Below are positions 18,469-27,344 of a stretch of DNA of 64,000 nucleotides, piece after piece. Source of the stretch: Legionella drozanskii LLAP-1. GTDB lineage: Bacteria > Pseudomonadota > Gammaproteobacteria > Legionellales > Legionellaceae. The translations under genes and the position numbers were made by a program. Each line of letters opens with the position of its first letter. Positions within the stretch are counted from its first letter, which is position 1. Location: NCBI RefSeq assembly GCF_001467585.1, contig NZ_LNXY01000020.1:110520-174519 (forward strand), in the 5' to 3' direction. The notes beneath the pieces were generated by a model. The model saw only the letters and a program-made list of their open reading frames with translations. It ran no database searches and was not told the DNA's origin.

Positions 18469-18980
18469 CTAAACTCACTTATAAACGCTGGCAGATCTTA
18501 TTGACCTTTTTAAGTTTTCTTGTGTTGGTTAGTTCGTTTTACTTTCAATATGTAAAGGGATTACCCCCTTGTCCATTATGCTTGATGCAACGATTATGTG
18601 TATCGTTGCTATTTATGATTTGTTTTATCGGGATAAATATTCGCAGTTTAAAGGGAGGGAAGGTCGTTGCTTGCTTACAATTTATCGTTGCTGGCTGCGG
18701 TTTATTTTTTGCCAGTCGCCAACTTTGGCTACAATCCCTGCCTGTCGGGCAAGCCCCCAGTTGTATGCCAGGATTAGATGTACTGATTCGTTATTTTCCC
18801 TGGAAAGATGTGATGCATTCTCTTTTGTGGGGCACAGGCGATTGTGCTGAAATTTCTTGGCAATGGTTAGGATTATCAATGCCTGCTTGGGCTGCGTTAT
18901 TTTTTGCCTTTTTATTAATAGTCGCTATCCCAGTTTTTTGGATATTACGTCAACAACTACTAAGGTTAGAACAGCGCTGA
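18465..18980 (+). CDS. dsbB: disulfide bond formation protein DsbB
   Basis: A 171-residue four-helix inner-membrane protein that reoxidises DsbA and passes electrons to quinone. The first periplasmic loop has the CPLC redox pair (LPPCPLCLMQRL). The second loop has the other two cysteines, in SCMPGLDVL and GTGDCAE. Both pairs needed for catalysis are therefore present. It overlaps the cytochrome gene by 4 bases. No dsbA is in the window. Confidence 0.95.
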   Translation: MTKLTYKRWQILLTFLSFLVLVSSFYFQYVKGLPPCPLCLMQRLCVSLLFMICFIGINIRSLKGGKVVACLQFIVAGCGLFFASRQLWLQSLPVGQAPSCMPGLDVLIRYFPWKDVMHSLLWGTGDCAEISWQWLGLSMPAWAALFFAFLLIVAIPVFWILRQQLLRLEQR

Positions 18981-19057
18981 GAAGCCAGCTTAAGTTGCTA
19001 TCTTCATTTGTAAATGCTATATAAAAAACAAAATACTCTTCCGCTAAGAAGGACATC

Positions 19058-20020
19058 ATGCGGTTATTTTACTCGCTTAATTTAAGTATCATTATTTGCG
19101 GTTTAACTGCCTGTGAGCAAATTTCTGTTTTATCCACACCAAAGAAACAAGCAATTGCTTCACACAGCGAGCTTGCTAATAAAGCACAAAATTATTTCTG
19201 GGAAACCTTGCATCAGGGTAATTATCAGGATATCCCTCAGGTAGATTACTTATTAATGGCTGCTTATTTAGAAAATCCCAACGATCCCACGCTGGCAGCC
19301 CATATCGGACTGCTCCATCTCTGGAAGATTACGGAGCGTCAGCGCAACAAAACGATACCTCCTACTATTACGAATGAAATAATATTATCAAAAAAATATC
19401 TCTCTGATGCCCTGCAATTAGATCCCAATAATCCAATTTATCAAGGATTTGTGGGGGATGCTCAATTAATCGAGGGAAAAATTTTTCACGATCCACGTGA
19501 AGAAACAAGGGCTTATTTTAAGTTAAAAACTGCAATTCACAGTTGGCCAGAGTTTAACTATTTTACTGCGGGTTACACAATGACTTCATTGCCCCCGGAT
19601 TCTAAATTCTTCCAAGAGGCATTAGACTGGCAATGGAAAACGCTGGATCTCTGCTCAGGACAGAAAATCGATCGCCGTAATCCTGTTTATTCTCTTGCCC
19701 CGAATCAATCCAAAGAGGGTAAAAAACGAGTTTGTTGGAATTCTTGGATTGCTCCATTTGGATTCGAAGGATTTTTTATGAATATGGGTGATATGCTCGT
19801 TAAATCCGGTGATTGGAAAACGGCCATCACCGTCTATAACAATGCCAAGCTTGATAAAAATTATTCGCAATGGCCTTATCGAGAAATGTTAGAAAAACGA
19901 ATAATTAATGCACAACAAAATGTCACTAATTTTCAAAAAGAATTTTTAGGTCCTGATAAGACAATTATGTTTAATTCCGGTTATGGATGTATGACCTGTC
20001 ATCAGAGTGTCGCTAAATAA
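19058..20020 (+). CDS. lipoprotein with TPR-like repeats and C-terminal CxxCH
   Basis: A 320-residue predicted lipoprotein of unknown function. A signal peptide ends in the lipobox LTAC (Cys19). Helical, TPR-like repeats follow, for example AYLENPNDPTLAAHIGLLHL and SDALQLDPNNPIYQGFVGDA, and again near GDMLVKSGDWKTAITVY. The last 12 residues contain CMTCH, a perfect heme c attachment motif, so it may be a heme-bearing lipoprotein at the outer membrane. It follows a cytochrome c5-like gene and dsbB, which fits a periplasmic redox role. I do not recognise a named family. Confidence 0.7.
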   Translation: MRLFYSLNLSIIICGLTACEQISVLSTPKKQAIASHSELANKAQNYFWETLHQGNYQDIPQVDYLLMAAYLENPNDPTLAAHIGLLHLWKITERQRNKTIPPTITNEIILSKKYLSDALQLDPNNPIYQGFVGDAQLIEGKIFHDPREETRAYFKLKTAIHSWPEFNYFTAGYTMTSLPPDSKFFQEALDWQWKTLDLCSGQKIDRRNPVYSLAPNQSKEGKKRVCWNSWIAPFGFEGFFMNMGDMLVKSGDWKTAITVYNNAKLDKNYSQWPYREMLEKRIINAQQNVTNFQKEFLGPDKTIMFNSGYGCMTCHQSVAK

Positions 20021-20133
20021 GCTTATTGCTACGGATTAATCGATAAAAAGCCATAAGTATTGATTACTGTGCTGGTAAATAAGCAGCCACTTAGCTATCA
20101 TCGCCAACCATTGTAACGATCAATTCACTCAAT

Positions 20134-21285
20134 ATGAAAAAGTTTCATTCTGAGCTTATTAAGAATCATGCTTTTACTAAAGCACGTGTGACACGAGTAA
20201 GCACGCCACATGGTGACTTTATAACACCGGTGTTTATGCCTGTGGGAACTCGCGCTGGAGTGAATAATATGACACCGCGAGAGCTCGTTGCGGCGGGTAG
20301 CCAGATTATTCTGGGAGGTAATACTTACCATATGCTTTGTGCTCCAGGTATGGAAGTCATTGAAAAAGCAGGGGGCATGCACTCGTTTATGGGTTGGCAT
20401 GGACCTATGTTAACGGACAGTGGTGGATTCCAAGTTTTTAGCTTATCTAGAAATAAAGAAATATGTACGATTGATGAAGAGGGAGCACATTTTCGTCTAC
20501 CAGGTACAACCCGTCTAATTCATATGACTCCAGAAATGTCACTTGAAACGCAGAAAATTATCGGTGCAGATATTATTATGGCGTTTGATCAATGTACTCC
20601 CGATAGTTGTTCTCGTGAGGAAGTTCAGCACATCATGCGACGTACTCATCGCTGGCTTAAACAATCAATTAATTATCATCGGCAGTATCCAAACTCACGC
20701 TATGGTGCAAGCCAAGCGTTATTCGGAATTGTGCAGGGTGGTATTTACGAGGATTTACGTCAGGAAAGTGCGGAATTTGTTGCCTCAATGAACACGGACG
20801 GCATTGCCATAGGCGGTGAGACCGTTGGTTTTGATATGAAAATGACGGTCAATATCATTCGCTGGATTAAAGACTATCTACCTGAAAATAAACCACGTTA
20901 TACAATGGGTGTTGGTATGTCGCCTCAAGATTTGCTGGATGTAGTCGCTGAAGGCATTGATATGTTTGACTGTGTAGCGCCTACTCGTAATGCTCGACAT
21001 GGCGCTTTGTATTGTGGGGAAATTGTAAAAGATGGGAATTGGTTAAGATTTGCCAGCCCCTACGAAAATGAGCGTATTCAGATAAAAAAAGCCTGTTTCG
21101 CCAATGATTTTTCACCCATTATGCCTAGCTGTACTTGCTATACTTGCCAACATCATTCCCGTGCATTTTTACATCATTTAAGCAAACAGAAAGCCAATCT
21201 GTTTACAGCATTAGCGACTATTCACAATATCCATGTAATGCATGAAGTTTGTGCTAAAATGCGCGACCTTATACTTAACTCTTAG
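20134..21285 (+). CDS. tgt: queuine tRNA-ribosyltransferase
   Basis: A 383-residue tRNA-guanine transglycosylase that swaps G34 of tRNAs with GUN anticodons for preQ1. The fold markers are TPVFMPVGTRAGVNNM and LTDSGGFQVFSLS with the general acid/base Asp. GIVQGGIYEDLR and DMFDCVAPTRNARHG carry the nucleophile Asp. The C-terminal zinc site CTCYTCQHHSRAFLHHL is complete. QueH at 3381 supplies a later step of the same modification. No yajC-secDF follows here; ppiB is next. Confidence 0.97.
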   Translation: MKKFHSELIKNHAFTKARVTRVSTPHGDFITPVFMPVGTRAGVNNMTPRELVAAGSQIILGGNTYHMLCAPGMEVIEKAGGMHSFMGWHGPMLTDSGGFQVFSLSRNKEICTIDEEGAHFRLPGTTRLIHMTPEMSLETQKIIGADIIMAFDQCTPDSCSREEVQHIMRRTHRWLKQSINYHRQYPNSRYGASQALFGIVQGGIYEDLRQESAEFVASMNTDGIAIGGETVGFDMKMTVNIIRWIKDYLPENKPRYTMGVGMSPQDLLDVVAEGIDMFDCVAPTRNARHGALYCGEIVKDGNWLRFASPYENERIQIKKACFANDFSPIMPSCTCYTCQHHSRAFLHHLSKQKANLFTALATIHNIHVMHEVCAKMRDLILNS

Positions 21286-21315
21286 CCTTAATTTTAGAAT
21301 AAACAGGAGAACTCA

Positions 21316-21810
21316 ATGATTTTAATTAACACATCAAAGGGTGACATTCGTATAGAAATGCACAAAGAGAATGCGCCAAACACTGTAGAGAATTTTCTAA
21401 ATTATGTCCGTAATGGATTTTATAATAATACGATTTTTCATCGTGTGATTGATGGATTTATGATCCAAGGTGGCGGGTTAACTGCAGATATGGATCAGAA
21501 AGCAACTGAAACACCTGTAAAAAATGAAGCGAAACAAGCGAAACCCAATAAGCGCGGTACAATAGCTATGGCAAGAACCATGGATCCTCATTCAGCTACT
21601 GCACAATTTTTTATTAACGTAGCTGATAATGCGTTCCTCAATTTCAGTGGTGAACATTCGCAGGGTTATGGTTATTGTGTATTCGGTGAAGTTGTTGAAG
21701 GAATGGATGTTGTCGATGCTATTGCTAAAGTCAAAACAGGTCAACATAAAGGTCATGCAGATGTACCAGTAGAAGAAGTGACTATTCTCGAGATTAAGGA
21801 AGAAGTTTAG
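21316..21810 (+). CDS. ppiB: peptidyl-prolyl cis-trans isomerase B (cyclophilin)
   Basis: A 164-residue cytoplasmic cyclophilin without a signal peptide. Catalytic motifs are [14 protein letters not shown] (Arg of the active site) and [16 protein letters not shown], with [14 protein letters not shown] near the end. It lies 30 bases after tgt with its own AGGAGA ribosome site, so the two may share a transcript. Confidence 0.95.
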   Translation: MILINTSKGDIRIEMHKENAPNTVENFLNYVRNGFYNNTIFHRVIDGFMIQGGGLTADMDQKATETPVKNEAKQAKPNKRGTIAMARTMDPHSATAQFFINVADNAFLNFSGEHSQGYGYCVFGEVVEGMDVVDAIAKVKTGQHKGHADVPVEEVTILEIKEEV

Positions 21811-21902
21811 TATCTGTCTTGTAAATTCTTTCTACAAGCTCAAGCGATATCTAAAGTATTCGCTCTCCGCGAAAGCAGAGAGGCCAGGCTCAATCAGCGT
21901 AA

Positions 21903-21920
21903 GTTGAGCCTTGGCCCAAC
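21903..21920. repeat. GTTGGGCC-type palindrome downstream of ppiB
   Basis: GTTGAGCC-TT-GGCCCAAC has one mismatch from the perfect palindrome at 13474. It lies about 90 bases after the ppiB stop and may act as a terminator for tgt-ppiB. Confidence 0.6.
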
Positions 21921-22022
21921 CTTTTGCTAAAAACCGGCAACCTAACAATTGAGTCATAAAAAATAGCCATTCACTGATTTAGCCGCAAAGATTTGCATAG
22001 CGATAAAGTAATTAGGATTATT

Positions 22023-22526
22023 TTGACAATCTATAACGCAAAAGAAATAGAATCAACTCGACTATTGCTAACAAAACCAACTAATAAAGATGTTCCTATT
22101 CTGGAAAATTTGTGGCGAAATGAAGCGGTGCGGAAATTCCTTGGAGGTACTTTAACTGATGAAATAATTCATCAAAGGATTGCTGACTTACAAAATCATT
22201 GGGAATTATACAATTTTGGATTATTAGTCGTTTTTGAAAAATTTTCACAGCAAATTATGGGTCTTTGTGGTTTACACCATTCGGATGATGGAATAGAAAT
22301 TTCATATATGTTTTTCCCTGACTTTTGGGAGAAAGGTTTTGCTAGCGAAGCAGTAAAAGCATGTGTAGCTTATGGATTCAATGTACTGAAAATAGAACGT
22401 ATTATTGCGATCACTCAGCTAGAAAACACAAAGTCCTGCCGTCTTCTAAATAAAATCGGGATGCGCCATATAAGCAATTTTATGCGGTTTAATGCTATTC
22501 AAAGTGTGTATGAATTAAAACGTTAA
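22023..22526 (+). CDS. GNAT acetyltransferase, RimJ/RimL-like
   Basis: A 167-residue N-acetyltransferase. The N-terminal IESTRLLLTKPTNKDVPIL and the acetyl-CoA segment around FWEKGFASEAVKACVAYGF fit the RimJ/RimL subgroup, which modifies protein N-termini or small amines. I chose TTG 22023 because AGGA sits 5 bases before it; an upstream TTG at 21993 is the only other option in frame. Substrate cannot be told from sequence. Single gene, no operon partner. Confidence 0.82.
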   Translation: MTIYNAKEIESTRLLLTKPTNKDVPILENLWRNEAVRKFLGGTLTDEIIHQRIADLQNHWELYNFGLLVVFEKFSQQIMGLCGLHHSDDGIEISYMFFPDFWEKGFASEAVKACVAYGFNVLKIERIIAITQLENTKSCRLLNKIGMRHISNFMRFNAIQSVYELKR

Positions 22527-22614
22527 AAATTTTAATTTGGGTTTTGCTTAACATACCGTTGGCGAATCCTCGTGGTAGCATTTGTGCGCCTGTAGAGAGA
22601 AATGAAAAAAGACG

Positions 22615-23247
22615 CTATTTATCACTCCGTTTCCGTAAACTGGCTGAATAGTCAAATTTAGGGATCTCAATATGAAACAAAATAGCTAATAAGCGAGTCA
22701 AAAAAATAGCGATTAGAGTAATCACTAAATTGAGCTCGTCTGCGACGTGAAAATGGGCCAAAACGGTAAATAATAAAGCGCCAGCAAGTGCAATCACTGC
22801 ATACAATTCTTTGCGAAGAACTAAAGGAATATCATTACAAAGTATATCGCGTAACATTCCCCCGCAAATACCGGTAATCATCCCGCTAAGAATCGCGACA
22901 CTAGGTGAGAAACCATTACTAAGACTTTTTTGCGTACCTAGAATCACAAAAGTAGATAAGCCCAGCGCATCAAGGATTAAAAAAACCTTCATAATGCGCA
23001 CTAATGAATGAGCAATAAAAATAGTTAAAAAAGCACAGGCTGAAGTGTATAAAAGATATTCAGGATGGACTACCCAAGTTAGGGGATAGGTATTTAAAAG
23101 TGTATCACGTACAGTACCTCCACCCAATGCCGCGATAGAAGCGATTAACAGAACCCCAAAAAAATCCATTTTCTTTCGACCTGCTGCAATAGCGCCTGTC
23201 ATAGCTTCCACACAAATGCCCAAAATAAATAAATAGTTGAGTAACAT
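22615..23247 (-). CDS. TRIC/UPF0126-family membrane protein
   Basis: A 210-residue inner-membrane protein with about seven hydrophobic segments and the two internal repeats of this family. The glycine motif GGGTVRDTLL in the first half recurs as GGMLRDILCNDIPLVLR in the second. Family members form trimeric cation channels (TRIC) in structures from other prokaryotes; a link to glycine transport has also been proposed. The substrate here is unknown. It is transcribed divergently from the coiled-coil protein at 23371. Confidence 0.85.
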   Translation of the reverse strand: MLLNYLFILGICVEAMTGAIAAGRKKMDFFGVLLIASIAALGGGTVRDTLLNTYPLTWVVHPEYLLYTSACAFLTIFIAHSLVRIMKVFLILDALGLSTFVILGTQKSLSNGFSPSVAILSGMITGICGGMLRDILCNDIPLVLRKELYAVIALAGALLFTVLAHFHVADELNLVITLIAIFLTRLLAILFHIEIPKFDYSASLRKRSDK

Positions 23248-23370
23248 AATTTTTGCTTTGTGCTCAAAAAATGGCGATCATACCATTGATCCTATTGCTG
23301 GCGAAATAGCTAGGAAAGCGCTAGGATTATAATAGACTAGCTGTTGAAGCATGATGTTCGGAGAAATCAA

Positions 23371-23730
23371 ATGGTTAAAGAGCAACTTAAACCGTCAATA
23401 TTTATTAACGCAGTCGAGCAAGAAATGCATGATAATATCCTGCGTTTAGATCAAAAATTAAAAGGCTTTTTAACTGAGATCAACGTAAAAATTGAAGCAA
23501 TCGATGATGATGAGTTGGAATATAAAGAGGAGCGAAAAAATCAATTATCGCTATTGGCTGGAGACATCAGCAAAGCACTTGATGGCATAAAAAATTTAGT
23601 TAATATGGTGCTTGAAGACGGCGTAAGTGCTAGCCAATTTGTGGAAATGAATCGAGAGGGTTTAGATGCTTTACTCGAGACCTTTAAACAAAGCCTAAAA
23701 AAGGTAAATAAGGTCAGAGATAAATTTTAA
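23371..23730 (+). CDS. hypothetical coiled-coil protein
   Basis: A 119-residue acidic, almost fully helical protein with no Cys and no membrane segment. Heptad-like spacing runs across LRLDQKLKGFLTEINVKIEAI and SKALDGIKNLVNMVL. I chose ATG 23371, which has CGGAGAA just upstream, over the TTG at 23344. I do not recognise a family. It could be a small cytosolic scaffold or a T4SS-associated protein, but nothing in the sequence decides this. Confidence 0.65.
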   Translation: MVKEQLKPSIFINAVEQEMHDNILRLDQKLKGFLTEINVKIEAIDDDELEYKEERKNQLSLLAGDISKALDGIKNLVNMVLEDGVSASQFVEMNREGLDALLETFKQSLKKVNKVRDKF

Positions 23731-23769
23731 GTCAGCACTGACTCGAGTGGAATTGAGTAAAAAAATAGG

Positions 23770-24243
23770 TCATATCGTATTCGTCGAGCGCATAACCATC
23801 ACATCAGCAATTAAAATTTGTACTATTTGCTGTTTTTGGTTAATCGTATGATTGCAAATTTTTACTGTTCCCCATTGTGGACGCGTTTTCGAAGGTTTAA
23901 TTTCCAAAACCTCACCCTCGATATGTAAGCAATCTGAAGGATAAGTGGGATTAGGCCAACTTAACTCCCCCCTTTTACCAATGAGACCGCCAGCAAAACG
24001 GTAGCCTACTGCTTCTACTAAAAGTTTCATGGTAATTGCCGCAGTGTGCCATCCACTCGCTATAAGCTGGCCAAAGAGGGTATTTTTTGCGGCTTCTTCG
24101 TCAAGATGAAAGGGCTGTGGATCAAATTGCTTGGCAAAAGTTTTAACTTGCTCTGTATCAAGTGTGTAACTATTACTAATGAAACATTGACCTACTTGAA
24201 TATCATCAAGATACAATAAGTTAGCTTTGTTTTTTGATGTCAT
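23770..24243 (-). CDS. MaoC-like hotdog-fold dehydratase
   Basis: A 157-residue MaoC/R-hydratase family protein. TEQVKTFAKQFDPQPFHLDEEAA contains the D-x-Q-x-x-H catalytic pattern for hydration of enoyl-CoA, and GQLIASGWHTAAITMKL is the following conserved helix. The family hydrates trans-2-enoyl-CoA in fatty-acid or polyhydroxyalkanoate metabolism. It is a single gene; its start is about 210 bases from the divergent transporter gene. Confidence 0.88.
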   Translation of the reverse strand: MTSKNKANLLYLDDIQVGQCFISNSYTLDTEQVKTFAKQFDPQPFHLDEEAAKNTLFGQLIASGWHTAAITMKLLVEAVGYRFAGGLIGKRGELSWPNPTYPSDCLHIEGEVLEIKPSKTRPQWGTVKICNHTINQKQQIVQILIADVMVMRSTNTI

Positions 24244-24454
24244 AGGCTTTCTCGCTATTTAATTAGTGTTAGCTTACCTACTCTGAATAAGTCTAGCAAT
24301 AAAAGCAGTCTCTAATTTTAAACACAAAAATATTGAGGATATTTATCTGTTTTCATTCAAAATGGTTTTATTTTTCCTATCTGACAGTTATTCTCAGTGA
24401 ACTTTTAGCCTAAAAGTAAAATTATCCTGAAATCAGGAGAATTGGAATTCAAAA

Positions 24455-24877
24455 ATGACTATTCATACTTGGTATTTTCCCTCTATTATCGCACTCTTGT
24501 TGTATGGCGCTTGGGGATATTGGGGGGCAAGAGCATCCAGTTTTATCAATCCTCTTTCAATTACCTTTTATTCAAGTTTAGGGGTTTTAGTTGCTGGATT
24601 CCTAGCTTTGGCATTGCTTGATTTTAAACCAGAAATTTCTGCCAAGGGTAGTGTTTATGGTTTGCTCAATGGATTTGCCAATGGCATCGCTTGCATTTTT
24701 TTCATCATAGCCCTACGTAAAGGCCCTGCAATGCCTGTTGTGTTAATTACGTCAATGTATCCGCTGATTACTCTAATTCTGTGCGTCGTCTTTCTCAAGC
24801 AAGGAGTCAGTTCTCGACAAGCATTAGGGATGCTTTTTGCTGTAGCTGCCTTAGTGTTGTTTTCATCGGAAGCCTAA
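24455..24877 (+). CDS. half-size EamA/DMT-superfamily transporter
   Basis: A 140-residue membrane protein with about five hydrophobic segments, equal to one EamA domain instead of the usual two. ALRKGPAMPVVLITSMYPLITLIL is the characteristic penultimate-helix motif of the DMT superfamily, and SRQALGMLFAVAALVLF is the last helix. It would have to act as a dimer. AGGAGA is upstream of the ATG. Substrate unknown. Confidence 0.82.
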   Translation: MTIHTWYFPSIIALLLYGAWGYWGARASSFINPLSITFYSSLGVLVAGFLALALLDFKPEISAKGSVYGLLNGFANGIACIFFIIALRKGPAMPVVLITSMYPLITLILCVVFLKQGVSSRQALGMLFAVAALVLFSSEA

Positions 24878-24976
24878 TCTATTACAAATCAATTAAGTTG
24901 CTAATTATTGTATAAAATACTCTCCTATGATTGTTAAAAGACAGATAACAAGCTCAAAACGATTCCCCCTTCCCAT

Positions 24977-25006
24977 TTGAGAAAAAACGTATTATTGTGT
25001 TATAAT
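24977..25006 (+). promoter_or_regulatory. sigma70-like promoter
   Basis: TTGAGA (24977-24982) and TATAAT (25001-25006) are separated by 18 bases. The only gene downstream on this strand is the small exported protein at 25196, so its transcript would have a leader of about 180 bases. The 24878-25195 gap holds no other supported gene. A small regulatory RNA starting near 25013 is an alternative. Confidence 0.5.
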
Positions 25007-25195
25007 GCGTCAGTTGATAGAGAGGTCTTGTATCTATAAGGCTCCTGAGGATGATGGTGTAAAGTAGTAAATGCCTGACCAGAGTACTCTAAAAACTAGA
25101 CATGGAAAAAGTATGAAGCGCATTTAAAGAAGATGATAAGTTTAGTTTTTTCTTTAGATGATTAAGTCCTAACTTAACAACTAAAAGGGTATTTA

Positions 25196-25408
25196 ATGAA
25201 GAAGATAGCACTAGTAATTGGTTTCTTAATTCCAGTATTATCATTTGCTAGCAATATTCCCAGCAACCAAGCAACCGACAATTTCCTCGAGCAATGTGCG
25301 AAGGAAAAAGATCCCGTAAAACGACAAAATTCTTGTCACATGCTTGATCACCACAGCACATCTCAAATCAATATTCCAGAGTTTCATAAAGAAATCGTTA
25401 CTGTATAG
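25196..25408 (+). CDS. small exported protein of unknown function
   Basis: A 70-residue protein with a clear signal peptide (MKKIALVIGFLIPVLSFA) and predicted cleavage after SFA. The mature part is about 50 residues with two cysteines (EQCAKEKD and NSCHMLD) that could form one disulfide. The ribosome site AAAAGGG is well placed. No family is recognised. A hairpin follows the stop codon. Confidence 0.6.
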   Translation: MKKIALVIGFLIPVLSFASNIPSNQATDNFLEQCAKEKDPVKRQNSCHMLDHHSTSQINIPEFHKEIVTV

Positions 25409-25414
25409 TAATTG

Positions 25415-25443
25415 GCGATCCTGATTAACCGAATCAGGATCGC
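25415..25443 (+). terminator. strong hairpin after the small exported protein gene
   Basis: Arms GCGATCCTGATT and AATCAGGATCGC pair perfectly over 12 bases with a 5-base loop. No T-run follows directly (the next bases are GAAAAGC), so it may be a transcript-stabilising hairpin rather than a classical terminator. Confidence 0.55.
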
Positions 25444-25499
25444 GAAAAGCTTTCTTTCCTTTACCAAATAACTGTATTTATCCATCTAATCGTTATGCG

Positions 25500-25705
25500 A
25501 GCTAATTAATCCTGGGTTTTGGTAATTTATAACAAACTGAGGGTTTTTCCTCTTGAAGGGTGACAAACTGATAGCGATTTTTCAGCAATCGGTATCGCGC
25601 GATAGCTCACTGGATAAAAAATAACAGATGGAAATGTCATACGCCTCCACCACATTACTGATGAAGCCGCCATGAAATAGTCTTAGTTTGATGTTTCATA
25701 TTCGA
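25500..25705 (-). pseudogene. possible decayed gene remnant
   Basis: On the minus strand one frame reads LFHGGFISNVVEAYDISICY and continues to a stop at a TGA. The same frame then reads on with a PFKRKNPQFVINY stretch to a TAA. The composition looks coding, but there is no start and there are in-frame stops. The wider 25444-25895 stretch has no intact gene on either strand. I cannot name a family. Confidence 0.2.
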
Positions 25706-25895
25706 CCTGTGTTTGAGGCAAGTAATGGCACAATATTGGCCAATATTGTAAAAATCATCATGTGGATTGTTCACGAGCCTCGTTGCAAGATCTGCGAGTT
25801 GCAGAATAAAAAAAAGTTATTGGCCAAAGAGTAGCCGATGCGGTATTGCGTTTATGCAATTTGTATCCATGAGTAACTCTCAAACAGGCTCCATG

Positions 25896-26369
25896 TTAAT
25901 GACTAAAGTGCTTCACCGAGGACAAAGCCAAGTCAATAATTTTTGTAGATTGCTCTTCACTGGCATTGATTTGACTTACATCATTGATTAAATCAAGCAG
26001 AAAACCAGGGACATCATCTCCTAAATGCGAGTTATTATAGAGGCTCGCAGCACGCGTGAGAATATAGCGAAGTAAATTCTTAGTAATGATAATTTTATCT
26101 TCTGAAGTCATAGTAGCGTTATGACTATCGCCAAATAATAACCAGCCTGGTGAAACCTGCAATTTTGCTGCGATATCAACTAACTTTACAGGTTCTGGAA
26201 TAGCTTCTCCACGAAGGTACTTGCGACAAATTTGCACTGAATAACCAGTGATTTCGGCTAATTTGTGAATGCAGACCCCGGAAGTGGAGCGTTGAGAGTT
26301 AAATCCAGCAGCTATCATTGCATCCCGCAGGCGACAAGCAAACTGTTTTGTTAAGTCGACTTTTTCCAT
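25896..26369 (-). CDS. XRE/Cro-CI-type transcriptional regulator
   Basis: A 157-residue regulator. An N-terminal helix-turn-helix spans about residues 10-65 (ACRLRDAMIAAG, then KLAEITGYSVQICRKYLRGE and LVDIAAKLQVSPGWLLFG). This is the layout of phage-repressor-like regulators with the VSPGWLLFG end. The C-terminal 80 residues are helical with no peptidase motif, so it is not a LexA-type cleavable repressor. Two GAAAC/GTTTC dyads lie upstream and are likely operators, which suggests autoregulation. Confidence 0.82.
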   Translation of the reverse strand: MEKVDLTKQFACRLRDAMIAAGFNSQRSTSGVCIHKLAEITGYSVQICRKYLRGEAIPEPVKLVDIAAKLQVSPGWLLFGDSHNATMTSEDKIIITKNLLRYILTRAASLYNNSHLGDDVPGFLLDLINDVSQINASEEQSTKIIDLALSSVKHFSH

Positions 26370-26445
26370 GGATGCAATAACCCCAAATAGATACGTAGAT
26401 AAATGGTAACAAAGTGTTTCATTTTCTGCAAATTTACCTTAAAAC

Positions 26446-26535
26446 GAAACTTTTGGTTTCTTTTCGATTTTAATTGTTGCGATAAGGAAGGTGATGTGTA
26501 ATAATCGGTTCGAAACTTAAGGATCAGTTTCGAAC
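26446..26535. promoter_or_regulatory. two GAAAC/GTTTC dyads upstream of the XRE regulator
   Basis: GAAAC-N5-GTTTC is at 26446-26460. A longer perfect dyad, GTTCGAAAC-N10-GTTTCGAAC, is at 26508-26535. They share the GAAAC/GTTTC half-site and are 48 bases apart. They lie 77-166 bases upstream of the regulator start codon. Binding by this regulator is inference. The rest of the 26370-26764 gap is AT-rich and shows no gene. Confidence 0.5.
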
Positions 26536-26764
26536 TAGAGTTTAAAGCTGTATAACTGATGGAAAAATTGTTTACAGATAAGTCCAAATTATGGAAAAAG
26601 TGGTTTAACCATAGCAGTAAACCTCGTGAAATTTTGTGGCTTGAATCGATGTCAATCCATTCAGGCCTCTCTACTTAGGGGATTCGCTCCCTATTTGTAT
26701 GAATTTTAAGTAACAACAATTTATTATTTTTAAATAAACGGTTGTTCGGTTTATGCGAGAGAGG

Positions 26765-27106
26765 TTAATCAACCAGTTTATGCTGTTCTTTTTTCCAAGC
26801 AGGCCTGCAAGAAAGGAATAGTTTCATATTGCCTTCCCAGAAGTATTTCTCACCTGCCTCAATCAAAACAACATCACCGGCAGATAAGGTATATTCCTCA
26901 TGATTGATTACTATCTTACCTCGACCCTCAAACACATAGGCTAATTCATCACATTGCTCATTAACTGTTCGACGCTCAATAGGATAACGACCAGCGATCG
27001 TAGCAATTGCTACGTCAAGCATTTCATGATTTAAAGCGTATTCAGTCACTGAACAGGTTGCACTATTCTTTTTTTCCATAGCTTGATGTTTAAAAGATAT
27101 TTTCAT
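26765..27106 (-). CDS. small cupin-domain protein
   Basis: A 113-residue single-domain cupin. The barrel core is visible in NEQCDELAYVFEGRGKIVIN and the segment EYTLSAGDVVLIEAGEKYFWEG. The usual His-x-His of the first cupin motif is replaced here (the segment reads CDELAYVFEG), so metal binding is doubtful. It may bind a small ligand or sugar. It is a single gene divergent from the tRNA. Confidence 0.75.
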   Translation of the reverse strand: MKISFKHQAMEKKNSATCSVTEYALNHEMLDVAIATIAGRYPIERRTVNEQCDELAYVFEGRGKIVINHEEYTLSAGDVVLIEAGEKYFWEGNMKLFLSCRPAWKKEQHKLVD

Positions 27107-27344
27107 TGGGTTCTCGAATTTATTTTACGATGAAAGAAATGGCTCCTCATCTAATAAGTTTTCAATGATAAAAAAACCATTGATGCTAAAATATCATAAA
27201 AAATGAGAAAAATAATTTAATTAGACACTTAGAAAACTGTTCTCTGTCTGTACAAAATTAGATAAACCATCGTGCACTATAACAACAAAGCCAGTTTTAT
27301 TTGTACAAAACATCTATTTGTTAAAGCAATCATCCAAGTAATTA

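Noticed and set aside
25767-25991. 74-residue plus-strand frame
   Set aside because: It overlaps the C-terminus of the XRE regulator in antisense and has no ribosome site or protein-like character.
26351-26587. 78-residue minus-strand frame upstream of the XRE regulator
   Set aside because: It covers the operator dyads and AT-rich promoter region; composition is not coding-like.
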